Shown here piece by piece: positions 22,756-35,854 of a DNA stretch of 64,000 nucleotides; position 1 is the first letter of the stretch; each line of letters begins with the position of its first letter. The position numbers and the translations under genes were made by a program. Below the pieces are notes generated by a model. It saw only the letters and a program-made list of their open reading frames with translations, was not told where the DNA came from and did not search any database. The stretch comes from Neckera pumila (taxonomy: Eukaryota; Streptophyta; Bryopsida; Hypnales; Neckeraceae). Location: the NCBI GenBank assembly GCA_963969595.1, contig OZ018412.1, forward strand, positions 7,380,501 to 7,444,500, in the 5' to 3' direction.

Positions 22756-23225
22756 CTCTCCTTCGACTTGATCACCGACACAGATTACAGCTCACTTCAC
22801 AAACTGTACGAAGTCCACCGACCAGCCTAAACTCTCAACACTGACAGGAGATCGATCGACGATCACGAAACGAAAAGCACTGCCGGCCAGGGAATCATTG
22901 ATCACTTCATCACAACAACGTGAATGCAGCTAACAAATGACGGTGCCAAGACTAACACTATCGATAACCTTCTCGTTCCAATCCGAGCTTTGCGATTCAC
23001 CACTTCAAGCAAGTGGGTGAAGATTGTAGAATACAGACAGACAGAGCAACCTAGCTAGTGGCCGGTGTGTATTTGTGGATGCGGTGCGGGAGGAGAAGGA
23101 AGGAGCTAGAAAGAGACTGAGGAAGAAGGGGACGCGTGAACGAAAGGTGTCAGTTTTACATTTAATGTGGGGGTCAGTATAAAAGTAATGGCAAAACTGT
23201 AAAAAAATGAAAAACTAAAAATGAA
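22756..23225 (-). promoter_or_regulatory. Upstream region and probable 5' leader of the HMA-fold gene
   Basis: About 470 bp upstream of the start codon, less AT-rich than the surroundings, as expected for a leader and proximal promoter. No TATA box could be placed with certainty. Transcription start unknown. Confidence 0.35.
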
Positions 23226-23227
23226 AA

Positions 23228-23430
23228 AAAAGTGATGGCAAAGAATGTGTGGTCCGGCGGACGGACGGAGACTTCTTCCGACTTTCATCGATTGGGTGGC
23301 CGGGTGGCCGGGTGGCCGGGTTCCACGATGTCCGGGCGGTCATCCATGTCACTGAACTTCGGCATAGGAGGGCGGGCGGGCGGCTTGATTTCATGCTACT
23401 GTAGAGCCCTGGACGTGGCAAGTTAGGGCT
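23228..23430. repeat. GC-rich patch with GGGTGGCC tandem repeats
   Basis: Contains 'gggtggcc' repeated in tandem at 23295-23320 and 'gggcgggcgggcgg' near 23370, in a strongly AT-rich neighbourhood. It lies about 480-670 bp upstream of the HMA-fold start. Possible CpG-rich promoter element or transposon piece. No coding claim. Confidence 0.5.
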
Positions 23431-26278
23431 TTTCCCTGTCTCCCATGATTCTGGATTCAATGTACTGTACTGCAAGTTTTAACTTAAGCTTAATGTCTTG
23501 TTGATAGTGGGTTTAAGGTTTTCTTATCATTTCAGTTTTTGAGTATCATTTGAGTTTGATGATGTTGATGGATTAACCCCTAAACGTTTCAATCCTTTTC
23601 TGAATTTTTGCAAATTTTGCTTATGTCTTTGTACAGAAACATCATTTACCAAGATTTCATGAATTTGGTCATTAAGGAAGGTTGTCTTAACTAGATTCAA
23701 GTATTACATTGGATGAATGAGAACTTAGTTGGATGAAACAGTGCCTCGAAGCCCTCTGTTCATTGTCCAAAATATGAACGTTGGAGCACGCTCCAGAGTT
23801 AACTTAATCTTGGGTTAACTTAATCTTAACATGGTTGTTATGGTTTTTGTTATAAGGTAATTGATGTTCATGTTGGGGTGTTGAGAGAAGAAATACCGTA
23901 TGAAGTCGGTTAGTTATTTTGTGGTGTATTATGTTTGGAAAGTGTTTTCTGGGGTCCCACTTCACTTCAATGATAATTTAGATGGACTGTAACGATCTGG
24001 AACCCACCATGCTGCATCCCTTTCTGCTATGGAGTCAAGCCATTGGTGCATATGGTAAGAAAGGAGAGGAGGAAATATTGGATTTGGTGGTCTATCAACA
24101 AGTGCCAATGTAGAAATGATCAATGGAGTGTGACAATTATTATATAATTGTAAGGTAATATTTAATACTTTATAGCATGCTTTCCTTGAAGAGCTTCATG
24201 TAATATGGAATCATTCGAAAGTAAGCGTGTCTAGAACTGATGGAATAGTAAACAATTTAGCATGGTTTTTGTTATTATATTAAAAAAGAGTTATTGTTGG
24301 ATCTTGTCATTATTCAAAAAGGGGATTTTAGATTCTCTTTGAAATGCATTTTTTGGACACCATATGAAATAAACTATGAATTATCAAAGTATTGAAAATA
24401 AGTGTTTCTAAAATTGACCTCAGACTTTGACTCATGAATAGTAGGAGTACATTCCAGACAAGAATTCTATAGGAGTCCGTTTAACCGACATAGTTACATG
24501 AAAATATTCTTGGAATTTGACGCAAATAACTAACTTGTTCAATTCTATGGCTACAGACTGGATAATGATTATAATGGACCAATGTTTGCCAAATGCTTTG
24601 TTGTGAGTTTAATCATAACAGCTTTACATCTTCGGTGCATGTTGGAGAGATTACAATGACAAATGGCTCCAATCCTGTAATGTAATGTCCAATTTGAGCC
24701 ACATGTAGAGACTTATCCAATTTTTAAAAAAACTTCATCAAAATGATCCAATAAAGTACACTACAAGTGGAGGTCCAAGGTGAAAAAGGTCACTCTTTCT
24801 CGTGGTCAAAAATATCATATTGGCAGTGAGAATGACTGAGCCTTTTTTTTCTTTTTTTTTCTTGGTGACGGAGGCATGGCAGGGGGTGGTGTGCATGGGG
24901 CGGGGGCAGGGGGGGGGGTTGTTTTACGGAGTACTCCAGTACTTTGTTTTAGGACAGAAATGGGGAAAAAATGGAAATTCCAATGCGTAAGTGACATCAT
25001 GCAATACTGTAAGTAACCATCCCACCACCACCAAGACACCTCACTGCAAGCCAGTGAATAACTGAAGGTACTACACCTTTAATCACACAGTTAAGCAATT
25101 CAGCATGATTAAGCATGGTTTTCACTATTATATTGAGAAAAAACTGTGGGTCCCATTGGTAGTCAAAATGGGATTCTAGATTCTCTTAGAATGCATTTTT
25201 TGGACATCATGTAAATAAACTACGAATTTTCAAAGTACTGAAAATAGGTGTACCTAAAAGCAATCATAGAGTCATATGAACAGTGGGTAATTGGGTATAC
25301 ATTTTAGGCAAGAATATCCAGGGTACAATTTTAGGAGGCGTGTGCTTTTAGATGTAATTACCTTACTCTAATGAAAAAAAAGCTTAAATAGATTAAGTAG
25401 CACTTGGCATGGATGGATTTTGAAGTCCACAAGCTAGGATCAGGAGAAGTAGGACAATGAATTTTTGGAATTAGTACATGCACAAGCACATCAAGAACTT
25501 TAGAGCATGTGAATATAGTGCATTGAAACACTATCAAGATAATTTGGTGCCACTTTTATATTGAGTTTGCATGGAGGTTGGCACTGAAATGACCTATAAC
25601 TTATTGTCAAAAAGACATCTAAATAATTTGGCCATTCTGCTCTCTTTGGTTGCATTTTTTCTTTTGTTTATGCTCATTTCTCTTCATTTGACTAGCCTTT
25701 TGGGCTTGGCTTTTTTTGTATTTGTTTTTTTCTTTTTAATGCAATGGGTCTCCCATTTGTTAAAAAATAATAATAATAATTTGGCCCAGTTTCTTTTATG
25801 TAGGACACTGGATGTGGGTCTTTATAGTGTCTTGCAATGAGGATGTTGTGGGTGGAGCATTTGCCTAAGCTTAATCCTTAAAGGACCAAACCATGACCGC
25901 TGATTTCAAGCCTCATTGCCTATCAATCAATTTTCTATCCATTTGCAACTAGATATGAATGACAATTTTTATATTTCTTTTTCAAAGATGGAACTACATG
26001 TCTTCTATACTTTTTAAAAAAATTTAGATTTTTTTGTGAAAATTTGTTTTTTTTGAGAATTTTTGAGGAAATAACATATTTTGTGACCTGTTTTTTTACT
26101 AACTTCTCATTTACTTGAAGACAAACACTGCAAAGATTACAAACTCAATTGAAGATTCTTCATAATCCACCATGGAAGGTCAACAAAAAGAAAGTGGATG
26201 AAAAGTTGTTTCTCATCTCTGTGTAGACCACAAAACAATCATCCAAATGCCATGAAATGGTGCTGGCGTTGCTTTGGG
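23431..26278. other. Intergenic repeats, no gene
   Basis: Holds two diverged copies of a dispersed repeat (24246-24470 and 25103-25330). Each contains 'ttagattctct', 'aatgcattttttggaca', a 'caaagta(t/c)tgaaaata' word and a region around 'gaatag/gaacagt'. Further pieces of the same family are at 58015-58150 and, inverted, at 28945-29045. Low-complexity G- and T-runs occur at 24845-24920. No supported gene. Confidence 0.5.
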
Positions 26279-26282
26279 TTAA

Positions 26283-26804
26283 CCCCTAAAGGACCATTGT
26301 CCCTTCGGGGGACAAATGGGATTTCAGGCAGGTACCTATGGGCTGAAAATTTGTTGTGATTTTTTGAAACTTTTTTTGAAGATAGAAAAAATGCTAAGCT
26401 TTATGGGAATATAATTTTTTTTTCAATCGATGCCTGGAAAAAAAAGTTATGCCCAAATAAGCTCAAAACAGGGGACGTGGGGCAGCAAAAAAATTTTGCA
26501 ATTTATTTTTTTAATTTATTTTAATTTATTTTTCTTATAGATTATATTTTTGTCTATCTAGGAAGCTTTGATTCATTTCATTTGGATTTGTTATGAGAAA
26601 GTTACGGACAATCTTGTTTTTCGGGCACTTAGAGCATCTTCCAAAGAAAAATAACTTACTAGTTAGGTACAATATCCTAGTTAGGTACAAGATCCTACGG
26701 TTAGATGTGGAAAAAAAACAATTTTCAATTTTTTTTCCTCTTTGCCATAGAAATGGCAGTTTTGAGTGTTTTTTGGCAGAAAAAGGGCCTTGGTCCTTTA
26801 GGGG
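26283..26804 (+). mobile_element. TTAA-flanked element, copy C (522 bp, internally deleted)
   Basis: Begins CCCCTAAAGGACCATTGTCC, ends CCTTGGTCCTTTAGGGG, and has TTAA on both sides (26279-26282 and 26805-26808). Compared with 900-bp relatives it lacks about 400 bp from the second half. No coding capacity. Confidence 0.88.
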
Positions 26805-26815
26805 TTAATGACTAA

Positions 26816-27246
26816 GAGCATCGCCACCCATTCACAGCCAAGCTCTCGGTCCAGAATTTGGGAGGAAAATTGAGTTTGTAGTCTTTGCAGTGTTTGTCTT
26901 CAAAATGAGCCACCCATTCATGGGAAAGCTCCAAAAAGAGACCGGTCACGGAAAATTTCTCTTTCCAAACGGTAAGAGAGCTTCCCTGCCACCCAACCCG
27001 CCATGCATTGACTTTGCAAAATCTCATCAGATTTCTCGATTTTGGGGCTATTTCTAATACTGTTTTTAATAAATCCACATGCTGATTAGTTCTTTACAAT
27101 GACACAGCATTAATGTTTGTAATTGACTCCCTTTGACGTGTCTTCTTTCCCGTGAATGGTTGGCAGATGAAAGCAGCCTGGCTTCTTCCGTGCCCGGGCT
27201 ACCCCATTCCCCAAGCCATTTTGGCCATGAATGGGTGGCGATGCTC
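26816..27246. mobile_element. Tourist-like MITE (TAA target duplication)
   Basis: 431 bp bounded by the inverted repeat GAGCATCGCCACCCATTCA and its complement, with TAA directly repeated outside (26813-26815 and 27247-27249). A second partial copy of the terminal motif lies inside near 26907. TAA/TTA duplications are the mark of the PIF/Harbinger superfamily. It sits 11 bp from the end of TTAA copy C. Confidence 0.82.
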
Positions 27247-27249
27247 TAA

Positions 27250-27731
27250 AACAGCCTTGTGAAGTCATTGTAAGCTGCTCACCCATAGCTTCTGCCCCCA
27301 AAAGACTGTCACTCCAACAAATGGTTCCTCATGTCCATCCAGTGCGCTTTCCAAGGCAGAGCATGCTGGAAAAGCATTGACCACATTAACGGAGTACTCC
27401 AGTCTCCAGACAAGGAGTAGTTGGCAGCTTTAGTTGCTCAATTAAACCACAAAAATCAGCCTGCAGCTACCAGTATCAGTGTTGGGGTAGTGTCTTCCAT
27501 CTCCATACCCAGGATCAGCGATCCCAAAACTGGGTAAGCTTAAATTTTGCTTGAGTTCTACTTAATTTTTTCATGCCCTCTGTGTAAATTCAAAAAATAT
27601 CTTCCAAAAATGAACATTTGACTTAAAAACCCTGAACCCATTCGGAGATTGCGTGCTGCCCAGGATTCAAACAAGTCTAATAGGATACAGGCAATTGACA
27701 CATATGATGTCACCATCTTGTTGTTCAACTA
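27250..27731. other. Intergenic, no gene recognised
   Basis: Unremarkable sequence between two MITEs. Only short frames. Confidence 0.35.
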
Positions 27732-28504
27732 AGGTGGGTGCACCCAAATGCGCCACTGACCTTAGACCATCTGCAATGCTGTCACGGTACATGGCCCAGT
27801 ATCGGTGTAGCTAACTTTTGAATGCTAGACAATTAAAATTTGAAAAATGTCTTATTGGAAGCGCATCAGAAAGAACATGGAGAAGGAACAAAAAAATTTC
27901 AAACTAGACATTGGACAAGTACTTCAAAAGCAAGGTACAAATCTGAAATTATAGAGGTCTTAGCAAATCACGGTTACCAAAGCAACATTTGGCCATTGAC
28001 CCTCTAAAAAGCGTCAAATGTGGAGGGTCAATGACCAAATGTTGCTTTGGTAACCGTGATTTGCTAAGACCTCTATAATTTCAGATTTGTACCTTGCTTT
28101 TGAAGTACTTGTCCAATGTCTAGTTTGAAATTTTTTTGTTCCTTCTCCATGTTCTTTCCGATGCGCTTCTAATAAGACAATTTTCAAATTCTAATTGTTT
28201 AGCATTCAAAAGTTAGCTATACCGATATTGGGCCATGTACCGTGACTGCATTGCAGATGGTCTTAGACTGCCATCTATACTCACTGTACATCTCCAAAAT
28301 CAGTTCTGTACTTATGTAGAAGAAACACTTTTAGAATCAAACTTTATTCCTTAATAATTTTTGCATACAATATCCAAATGCTACATTCTTTGGTGCCTTG
28401 GAACCTCCTTTCACTTGCCAACAAGACAATATGAAAATCTGATCAGCCTAGTAACAAGAACTAGGCATAGTACCAATTTGTGACGGTTTTGGGTGTACCC
28501 ACCT
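27732..28504. mobile_element. TA-flanked MITE (AGGTGGGTGCACCC termini) interrupted by a foldback
   Basis: Termini AGGTGGGTGCACCC and GGGTGTACCCACCT with TA on each side (27730-27731 and 28505-28506). Without the 498-bp foldback and its TTA duplication it is 272 bp, exactly the length of the sister copy at 42847-43118. TA duplications suggest Tc1/mariner-type mobility (inference). Confidence 0.85.
27765..28262. mobile_element. 498-bp foldback MITE, near-perfect palindrome, TTA duplication
   Basis: The two arms are each about 240 bp, almost exact complements of one another, around an 18-base loop near 28004-28022. The ends read GACCATCTGCAATGC and complement. TTA is repeated outside (27762-27764 and 28263-28265), and removing one TTA plus the insert restores the intact sister-MITE sequence seen at 42880-42890. 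The TTA duplication indicates a PIF/Harbinger (Tourist) relation. A transcript through it would fold into a long double strand. Confidence 0.9.
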
Positions 28505-28506
28505 TA

Positions 28507-30324
28507 ATAACACCTCCACATTTTGATCAAATAATGCAATGAGCAATTATGTGACGCTGTGTCAGTTGCAACTAACTTACTGAAACGTGAAATTTGCAAA
28601 AAGACATGGAGAAAAGTGGTTGGGAGAAAACTTAAGACCATTTTTTGGAGAAAATTTTCCAGGCCTCCCAACATTGCAATGGAAGGAAGTCTAGGTTGTG
28701 GATTTTCAAAGAAACAAAATTCACTCCATTTTCCTTGAAACCCACTTTTCTAGGCTCTATATTTAATGGAATCGCTAATTTTTTGTGAATTTCATAATAA
28801 CTGTGATACAACAATGAGTGATATTTGCACTAGTTAATGCTCTATACATGCAATCACTTATTTGGTAACCTGTCCTAAAATTGACAATGTTATGAAACCA
28901 ACATCTACAATTTCTTGCCTAAAATGTACATCTTCTGAACATGAGAGCCTAAAGTCAATTTGGGGTGTATTAGGACTCAGCACTTTAGATATCCATAAGT
29001 TTTTCATATGGTGTCCAAAAATAAATTCTAAGAAAAATCTATAATCATCTTTAGTTTAGTTATCAACAAGATCCATCTACAACCAAGAAAGTTTAAGCAT
29101 AAAAGCATGCTCAGATGCTTGTTAGGTATATTTACCTCATAATTGGTAGTTAAAACGAAAATCTTCTTCAATGTTCTTTCTAATATGAGTATAATTAGAA
29201 AATACATAAACATACAAGATCAAAACTATTTGGAAGTCTCTACTAACAATAATGAAAAAAAATTCATTGTGCACGTACTAAAATTACAACAATATATAAA
29301 ATTGTTTTTCATCCTTTATGGAATATACAAAACTAACAAAAATATGTGCAAGTAAAATCCATAAAAAAAAATAATGAAGAGTTCAACCGATTTGAATAGT
29401 TCTAATGAATAAAGAAATATTATATACACACAATGGCATAAAAAAATTAAGTATTTTTGTTGTTTGTAATTGTAGTAGAAGCTAATTACAAATCCATGAG
29501 TGTTCAAAGCTCATTGTGTAAAAATATTTAAAAGACTATCTACAAACGTGAACATTTGGAAATGTCTTTTTTCAAGCATAAAATAATACCATTCTAACTA
29601 ATCCAATAATATAGTGTATTTATTCCAAAAAAATTCAACACTTGGATTGTCTATATATTTTGATATTCTTATACAAAGGTTAGCAACTTTGACCCCTTAC
29701 CAAATGGATTGAATTTCATAGCTCTTGGCTTTTAATGTATTTTAAATGTTATAATTTTTCCTAAAAAGTATTTAAAAGAATTGGGAGTACCCCCATCAAG
29801 ATAACACTTACAAGATTCAAAAAATATAATAGCTAAGTAATAAATCTTATACTATCTAACATTCAAAAAATGATGTATTGAAAATGTACGTGTCAAAAGC
29901 TAGATGGCAATAAATTGGTGCAAATTAAGAATCACAAACACATTTATTCTATGTATTTTAACTTTGTTATTCATATACTTATTAGCAAATGACCTAGACA
30001 TTATGTGCAAAATTATGTACAAAATTATAGAAACTTGTATTCAACAAATAGACATTAGATGAAAAATTCATTTGTCCTTGGAGCTAGTCTGTTCATTGTT
30101 CAAATTTTATACATATCCAGCTCTCTTAGATGTTGACAAATCTAAAAGCAAATTATATAGTTTTTTTATTCATAAGAAATATAGTATCTAGAATCATTTT
30201 ATGTTTAGAAAATTTCATGAAAAGAAATTAGAGATAATTTGACAATTCTCTCATTAATTATTATTCAATATTTTAGATTAGATTTTGGCATAATATTTTG
30301 GCATTCTCATTGCCATATTACTAA
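28507..30324. other. AT-rich intergenic, no gene
   Basis: No supported frame. An inverted piece of the dispersed repeat also seen at 24.3, 25.2 and 58.1 kb lies at about 28945-29045. Confidence 0.4.
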
Positions 30325-30856
30325 CTCCTAAAGGCCCTACCATTATATGGTCAATGCTTGATTTCAAGCAACAAATTTATGAAGATAAATTTTTTTATTT
30401 CAATTCTTTTTAATGCAAACTACATGGAGTTGTCTTCTATTTTACATTCAAAACTAAGATCATCGTAGTAAAAATACAATGAAGAAAATGGGGCAAAGTA
30501 TTCAATATTGCCTAGTGCTATAAAGTTTAATATTTGGAAAAAGTGTCGATGTTCTCATTGTGAAATTTTATGCCATCTTTTTCCAAATTCATTGAAATTG
30601 CAATTTTGACCAATCATAGCAATCATAAAGTTTTCAAATCCTGAAAATAGAAAGTAAATTTTTCCATAGTTTTCTAAAGCCAAATCTTCCAAACTTATTT
30701 GAAACAAATTTATAAATAGTTTTAAAATTTTGACCATATGAGTATTTTCTAGTCTCGATGCTTAATATTGGTTCTTTTGATGAAAACTTCTAAAAGTTAT
30801 TGAACATATGTTTACTCCATATTTTGTACTTTGTCCAAAAAACTTGGGCCTTTAGG
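30325..30856. mobile_element. Diverged TTAA-type element, copy P (about 530 bp)
   Basis: Left end CTCCTAAAGGCCC preceded by CTAA; right end GGGCCTTTAGG followed by TATG. The interior is strongly diverged from other copies. Assigned by its termini alone. Confidence 0.45.
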
Positions 30857-31075
30857 TATGAATACCATAATTGTATTGGTCATTTCTTGTACATTTTTTC
30901 TTCGACTCTTTTAACACATAAACAAATGATCCATAACAAGTTTATTTTTTTCATTTTTTATGAAGTCCCAAAGTGGCAATATTGAATGTTATAATGGTGC
31001 TCCAAGTTTCAACATTTATCCACATTTGGATAGAAAATAAAACATTATCACATATCACATATTAACCCCTAAAGG

Positions 31076-32299
31076 TCAAAGACTATATTTTCACCAAAAA
31101 TGATCCAAAACTGGCATTTCTAATACAAATACCAAATTTTGGAAAAAAAATTTGGACACTTGTAACCATAGGATTTTGTAGTAAGCTGGTTTAGAAAGAT
31201 GTAGAAAAAAAACTCAGAATTTTCCACCATGCAGATTGCAAGACATTAGTATTTGAATTGACAAAAACCCTTTTTGGGGCCGGCTTGCAAAAAATCAAGC
31301 AGCTACACTTCACAAGGTCACATTTATATGAAAATGTCCAAAGTGGTGGTTACTCTTTTTGTTCATTCTTCAAAGCAAGTTGGATACATGCTTGAAAATT
31401 TTCACATCCATTAGAAGACATTTAGGGCCTCTAGAAGACCGTTTCAGGCCCGTTTCTAATGATGTCCCGATTCTGTGAACAGCTGGTACGGGCTGTCAGA
31501 TTTTTATTTTTTTCAATTATTTCAATTTTTTTTCCAAATATCATTCTAAGCAAAAAAAATTATTTATTTATTTATTCATTTTTATGAAAATGACGTGGCA
31601 CAATGTTGACCACATCACCCAGCTGCTTCCCTTGCCTTCCCGGAGTCTGGGAACGCAAGGAATCTCGCAATCTTCTAGAGGCCTCAAATGTCCCTTGATG
31701 ATTTGGACTTATACAATATATAGGAAAATATAGTAAATAGAAAGAAGTAGAGAATGATTCAAAACACTAAATTATTAAGAATTTAATTATGGAATTGAAA
31801 AATGCCAACGCCAACGCCAATGGTTATAATGTAATGTTGTAATAAATAATATAAATCCTATATGCTTCTTCTTTTTTTCCAAAAATATTAAAAATTGAAT
31901 TAAATAAATGACTCCTAAATTTATTTTAGAGTAGGAAATCCATAACTACCCACAAACTAGAACACCTCATAACTTTTGACATGTTGATCCAAATGGAATG
32001 ATTCAAAGCTTTTCACATATATATCTAGAAAACTAAAAAACCAGTTCCAAATTTTTATTTTTTTCAAAATTGATTTTTCAGAATTTTTTTGAGCTGCCTA
32101 CCGACCGTTGCAAATGACATATCATCCAATAACTTTTTAACCATGCAATCAAAAGGTATGAAAATTGTTGGGCCTTCAAGATATTCTTTGGGCACATGTA
32201 GCGTGAAAATTTCAAAGAAAATAAGTAAATTTTTTGTTTGTAGTGAGTTGCCCAAAATTGCTATATTACCAAAAAAAAAAAACGTTTGGTCCTTTAGGA
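31076..32299 (-). mobile_element. TTAA-flanked element, copy D (subfamily 2, with a nested MITE)
   Basis: Begins CCCCTAAAGGTCAAAGAC, ends TTGGTCCTTTAGGA, with TTAA at 31072-31075 and 32300-32303. It matches copies G, H and L, in the minus orientation. Its 1224 bp fall to about 932 when the nested inverted-repeat element at 31409-31700 is subtracted, which is the normal full length. Confidence 0.82.
31409..31700. mobile_element. Nested inverted-repeat MITE inside copy D
   Basis: The ends share an imperfect inverted repeat of about 29 bp whose inner part is GGCCTCTAGAAG. The interior is unlike other copies of the host element and contains a GC-rich stretch. Exact limits and target duplication are uncertain by a few bases. 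Confidence 0.6.
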
Positions 32300-32541
32300 T
32301 TAATAATTCAATACTCATCCACAATTTGGCGATTTCATCCAAGGTTTTTTTAGATTTGAAGTCTTCTACGCTGAATAGGGGTATTAAGAGGACCAAATAT
32401 TTAAAGGGACTTATTCTCAAAAATTGTAGATGTTTGAAACATGATGTACAGTCCCTGTACACTTCAACAGCTATTGATGTACAACAAAGTTAGATATTTA
32501 TATAGTGTGAGATGTCAACTAATTAATATGGGTCCCCCTAA

Positions 32542-33462
32542 CCCCTAAAGGACCAAAGTCCCCTTAGGGGACACTTGGATTTTTGGGCAGGCTCGTGTGA
32601 CATGAAATTTTGGCCTAATTTTTTGAAACTTTTTTTTGAAGAGAGTGAAACACATTAGCTTTCTAAAATATAATTTTTTTTTCAACCAGTGCCTGGGAGC
32701 AAAAGTTATGCCATCCGGAGTCTTAGAAGCAATTTGTCGGGCAGAAAAAAAAAACTTCAAAAAATTGAGTTCTTTTTTTTTTATTTATTTCCCTCAAAGA
32801 TCATGTTTTTATCTACATTTGAAGCTTTGATTCATTCTATTTGGACTTAGAACAAAAAGTTATGGACAATCTTGTATTTCGGGCAATCTAAACATCTTCT
32901 TCAAAAAACAACTTATAGAATTCATTTTTGAATGCAATTTTCAAATTTTTTCAAATTTTTTTTTTGACAAGGTTAAGTTTGTTTGCAAGAACAATCCCAC
33001 CGATGGGATTATGGTGTTTTAATTCCGCCTAAGAGCTATTAACAATTTAGTGTTTTGTTCAATTTTGGACCTGCTTCTACTTAATAATTTTTTTATATGT
33101 GAAAATCAAGTTTTGACATTCTGAAATTTTTTTCCCCAACTTTCAACTCAAATGTTCAACACAAAATTTTTTAACTTAATGGTGTGTAGTGCAAAAGAAA
33201 TCCACAAATGGCCGTCAAAGTCATCTGAAATTGCAGGCCGCAGTTTAAAAAATCTTCTTTTTGCAACTTCAAATGCTAATATCTTCCAATCCGTGTGGTC
33301 AAACTTCATGAAATTCTTACCACATGATCTGAGACAAGTGAAGTACAGGATCCTACAGTTAGATTTTTTTTTTAAAGTTTCTTTTGGTTTAGAGAGTGAT
33401 CGCAACAGAAATGGCAGTTTTTAGTGGTTTTGGAGCCAAAAACTGCCTTGGTATTTTAGGAG
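32542..33462 (+). mobile_element. TTAA-type element, copy E (921 bp, subfamily 1)
   Basis: Starts CCCCTAAAGGACCAAAGTCC and ends CCTTGGTATTTTAGGAG. The right flank is TTAA (33463-33466). The left flank is now CTAA, one step from TTAA. No coding capacity. Confidence 0.8.
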
Positions 33463-33714
33463 TTAATATCCCTATTCAGTGTAGATATTTTCCGTCCTTT
33501 TAGTACTACTTTGTTTTATAGGTTTGGTATATGGTCCATTACTTTGGTGCAAATTGACAACAAATTGCCAAAAAAAAAAAACTGATCCATAATCTTTATA
33601 TTTTAATAGATGAAAGTTGTCTGAAATCATAATTTTTGTGGCTTAGCCTATCGTTTTTGAAGCAATCAACTACATATCTCCACAACCTCTATTGTTACAT
33701 TCATTGTTGCTTTT

Positions 33715-34620
33715 CCTCTAAAGGACCAACATGCATTTTTGGCTACATAGAAATTTTGGACAGGTATGTATGACTGAAGATTTCTATAATTTTGGCCCAA
33801 ATTTAAATAGAAGTAGAGACGAGGAATATCTTTCATATGCACTAAATTTCATGACATTTGGAAATATGAATAAAAAATTATGGCCTAATGTGTTGTTTTT
33901 TACCCCACCCAAGCAATCCGGGTAGATTAAAAAAAATCACTTTTTTCATAAATAAAAATTTGAAACCAATTTTCTAGAGTAGTATATACATAAAAAGCTT
34001 TGAACCATTCAATTTTGATCAATGAGTCAAAAGTTATGAGGATCTTTTGTTTGCGGGCAATTATGGATTCTCTACTCTAAAATAAACTTTGAAGTCCTTT
34101 ATCTTACTCAATTTTCAATATTTTTTGAAAGAAATAAAATTATAGGATGTAGATTGTTTATTAAAACATTTCAACCACTAGGATTGGCATTTTCCAATTC
34201 TATAACTAAATTCTTAACAACTTTGTATTTTAAATCATTTTCTACTTCTTTCTACTTATTATTTTTTTCCTATATGTTGAACTATTCCAAATGGTCTCAA
34301 AATTTCCAAGCATGTGGTCAACTTGTCTAGGAAAAACAATCCAAAGAAGCACCACCATTTTGGACATTTTTTCATAGAAAAATGAGCTTGTAAAGTGCAG
34401 CTGCCCTGTTCCTCGCAGGGCCAAAAAAATGATTTCAGTGAATTTGAATGCTTATATTTTGTAATTCATGTGGTCAAAATTTCTGAAATTTTTATCACAT
34501 GTTCTCAAGTCAGCATACTAAAAGATCCTACAATTAAGGTAAGTTAGCCCATTGTGGTCACATGACCCATAGATAATAACCCCTAGATAATAACCCCATT
34601 ATGATTTTAGGATTTAGGGG
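33715..34620 (+). mobile_element. TTAA-type element, copy F (906 bp, subfamily 2)
   Basis: Starts CCTCTAAAGGACCAAC with a decayed left flank (TTTT). Ends GGATTTAGGGG followed by TTAA (34621-34624). The interior shares the 'aaagctttgaaccattcaat' core and the 'gcagctgccc' word with copies G, H and L. Confidence 0.75.
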
Positions 34621-34624
34621 TTAA

Positions 34625-35854
34625 CTTGTACTTTAGGTGTTAATTTGTAGTTATTGATGTTGAAAAGTTTAATATTAGTAATTTAAATGATTTGGATTTT
34701 GACCAAAACTTTAGTAACCTTGTACTTTAACATTACACATGCTTTCTTTAAGAAATGGCATCTAGAAGATTAAATAAAGAATTTAGAGCTTCATAGATTT
34801 AGAAAATTATAGATTTAGGGATAGGAATTCCTAAATTTAGAAATCTAAAGATTTAGGAATTGATTGATTTACATGAAATAAGAATTTATTTCTAGATTTT
34901 AGAGACTATTGAAAGCAAAAATCTTTACATGGTATTGAAGCCTAAAATTGAGGATAAAGTATACAATCTTCTACATTGTCAAAATCCTCTTAAAATGATA
35001 ATATTAAGTTTTATTTGATACTTGTATGTTTTTAAAACCTCTATTATTATTCATTTGAAAAATTCTATTAATTTACAATAGAAGATATTATATGAGAAAC
35101 ATTTTGCATTGCGACTTCAATTGAAAGTTTAGGTAGAATTTCATAAAACAAGGTAGAAGTTGACTCGGCGTTGATCATCATTGTTGGTTTTTTTAGACTA
35201 AAATTCTAAAGCAACTATCCATATTAACAAACGTGTATTAAATTTTTTGCAAATTCAGGCACATAATTTTCCTAGCAATGCATTAATAAAAGTATATTTT
35301 GAAAGTTACAACAGATAACTATTAGCTTTCAAAACAAATTTGCTATTTTTTTTCTCTACACTTAGGCACAAAAAAAAATATAAAATAATGCAATCTTTCT
35401 ATTCACTTTACAAACTTTGAGACTTTCCCTACAAAACCTATAAAGTTGTGCCATCTAAAATTTTCCACATTTGGTTGAAAATCAATTACAACAAACTAAA
35501 TGTCAATAGACTACCACTTTATTAGCACAAATCAAAATTCACCTAAATATATGGTCAAATAGCATCTCGTGTATTGTATGGTTCATACAACCTTGTTGTA
35601 ATACATTCAAATTATATAATATAAATTCAAAAACCCTAATTTTATTAAATACACATTGCCACGATCCAATTGTCACATTCTCCTCTAAACATATGGTTTC
35701 GTTTTCATCCTTCCAAAATTTCAACCAAAATTTGTTAACTTTATTGAGTTGAAAATCCATTTCTAGCAAACTTAATAAAAAAACATTCTTCGGAGCTGTT
35801 CTGCAAATATTGTAACACAGCATTTTATGTGCTAAAGTAGAATAAAAATAAATT
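34625..35854. other. AT-rich intergenic, no gene
   Basis: No supported frame or clear repeat. Short repeated 'tttagaaat/atttagg' words near 34780-34870. Confidence 0.4.

Noticed and set aside
26812..27301. Frames of 88 and 63 codons on the minus strand
   Set aside because: They lie within or across the edge of a TAA-flanked Tourist-like MITE and have no protein character.
32064..32493. Overlapping 132- and 134-codon frames on both strands
   Set aside because: Lies across the end of TTAA copy D and its flank; the frames follow low-complexity repeat sequence and are not conserved between copies.
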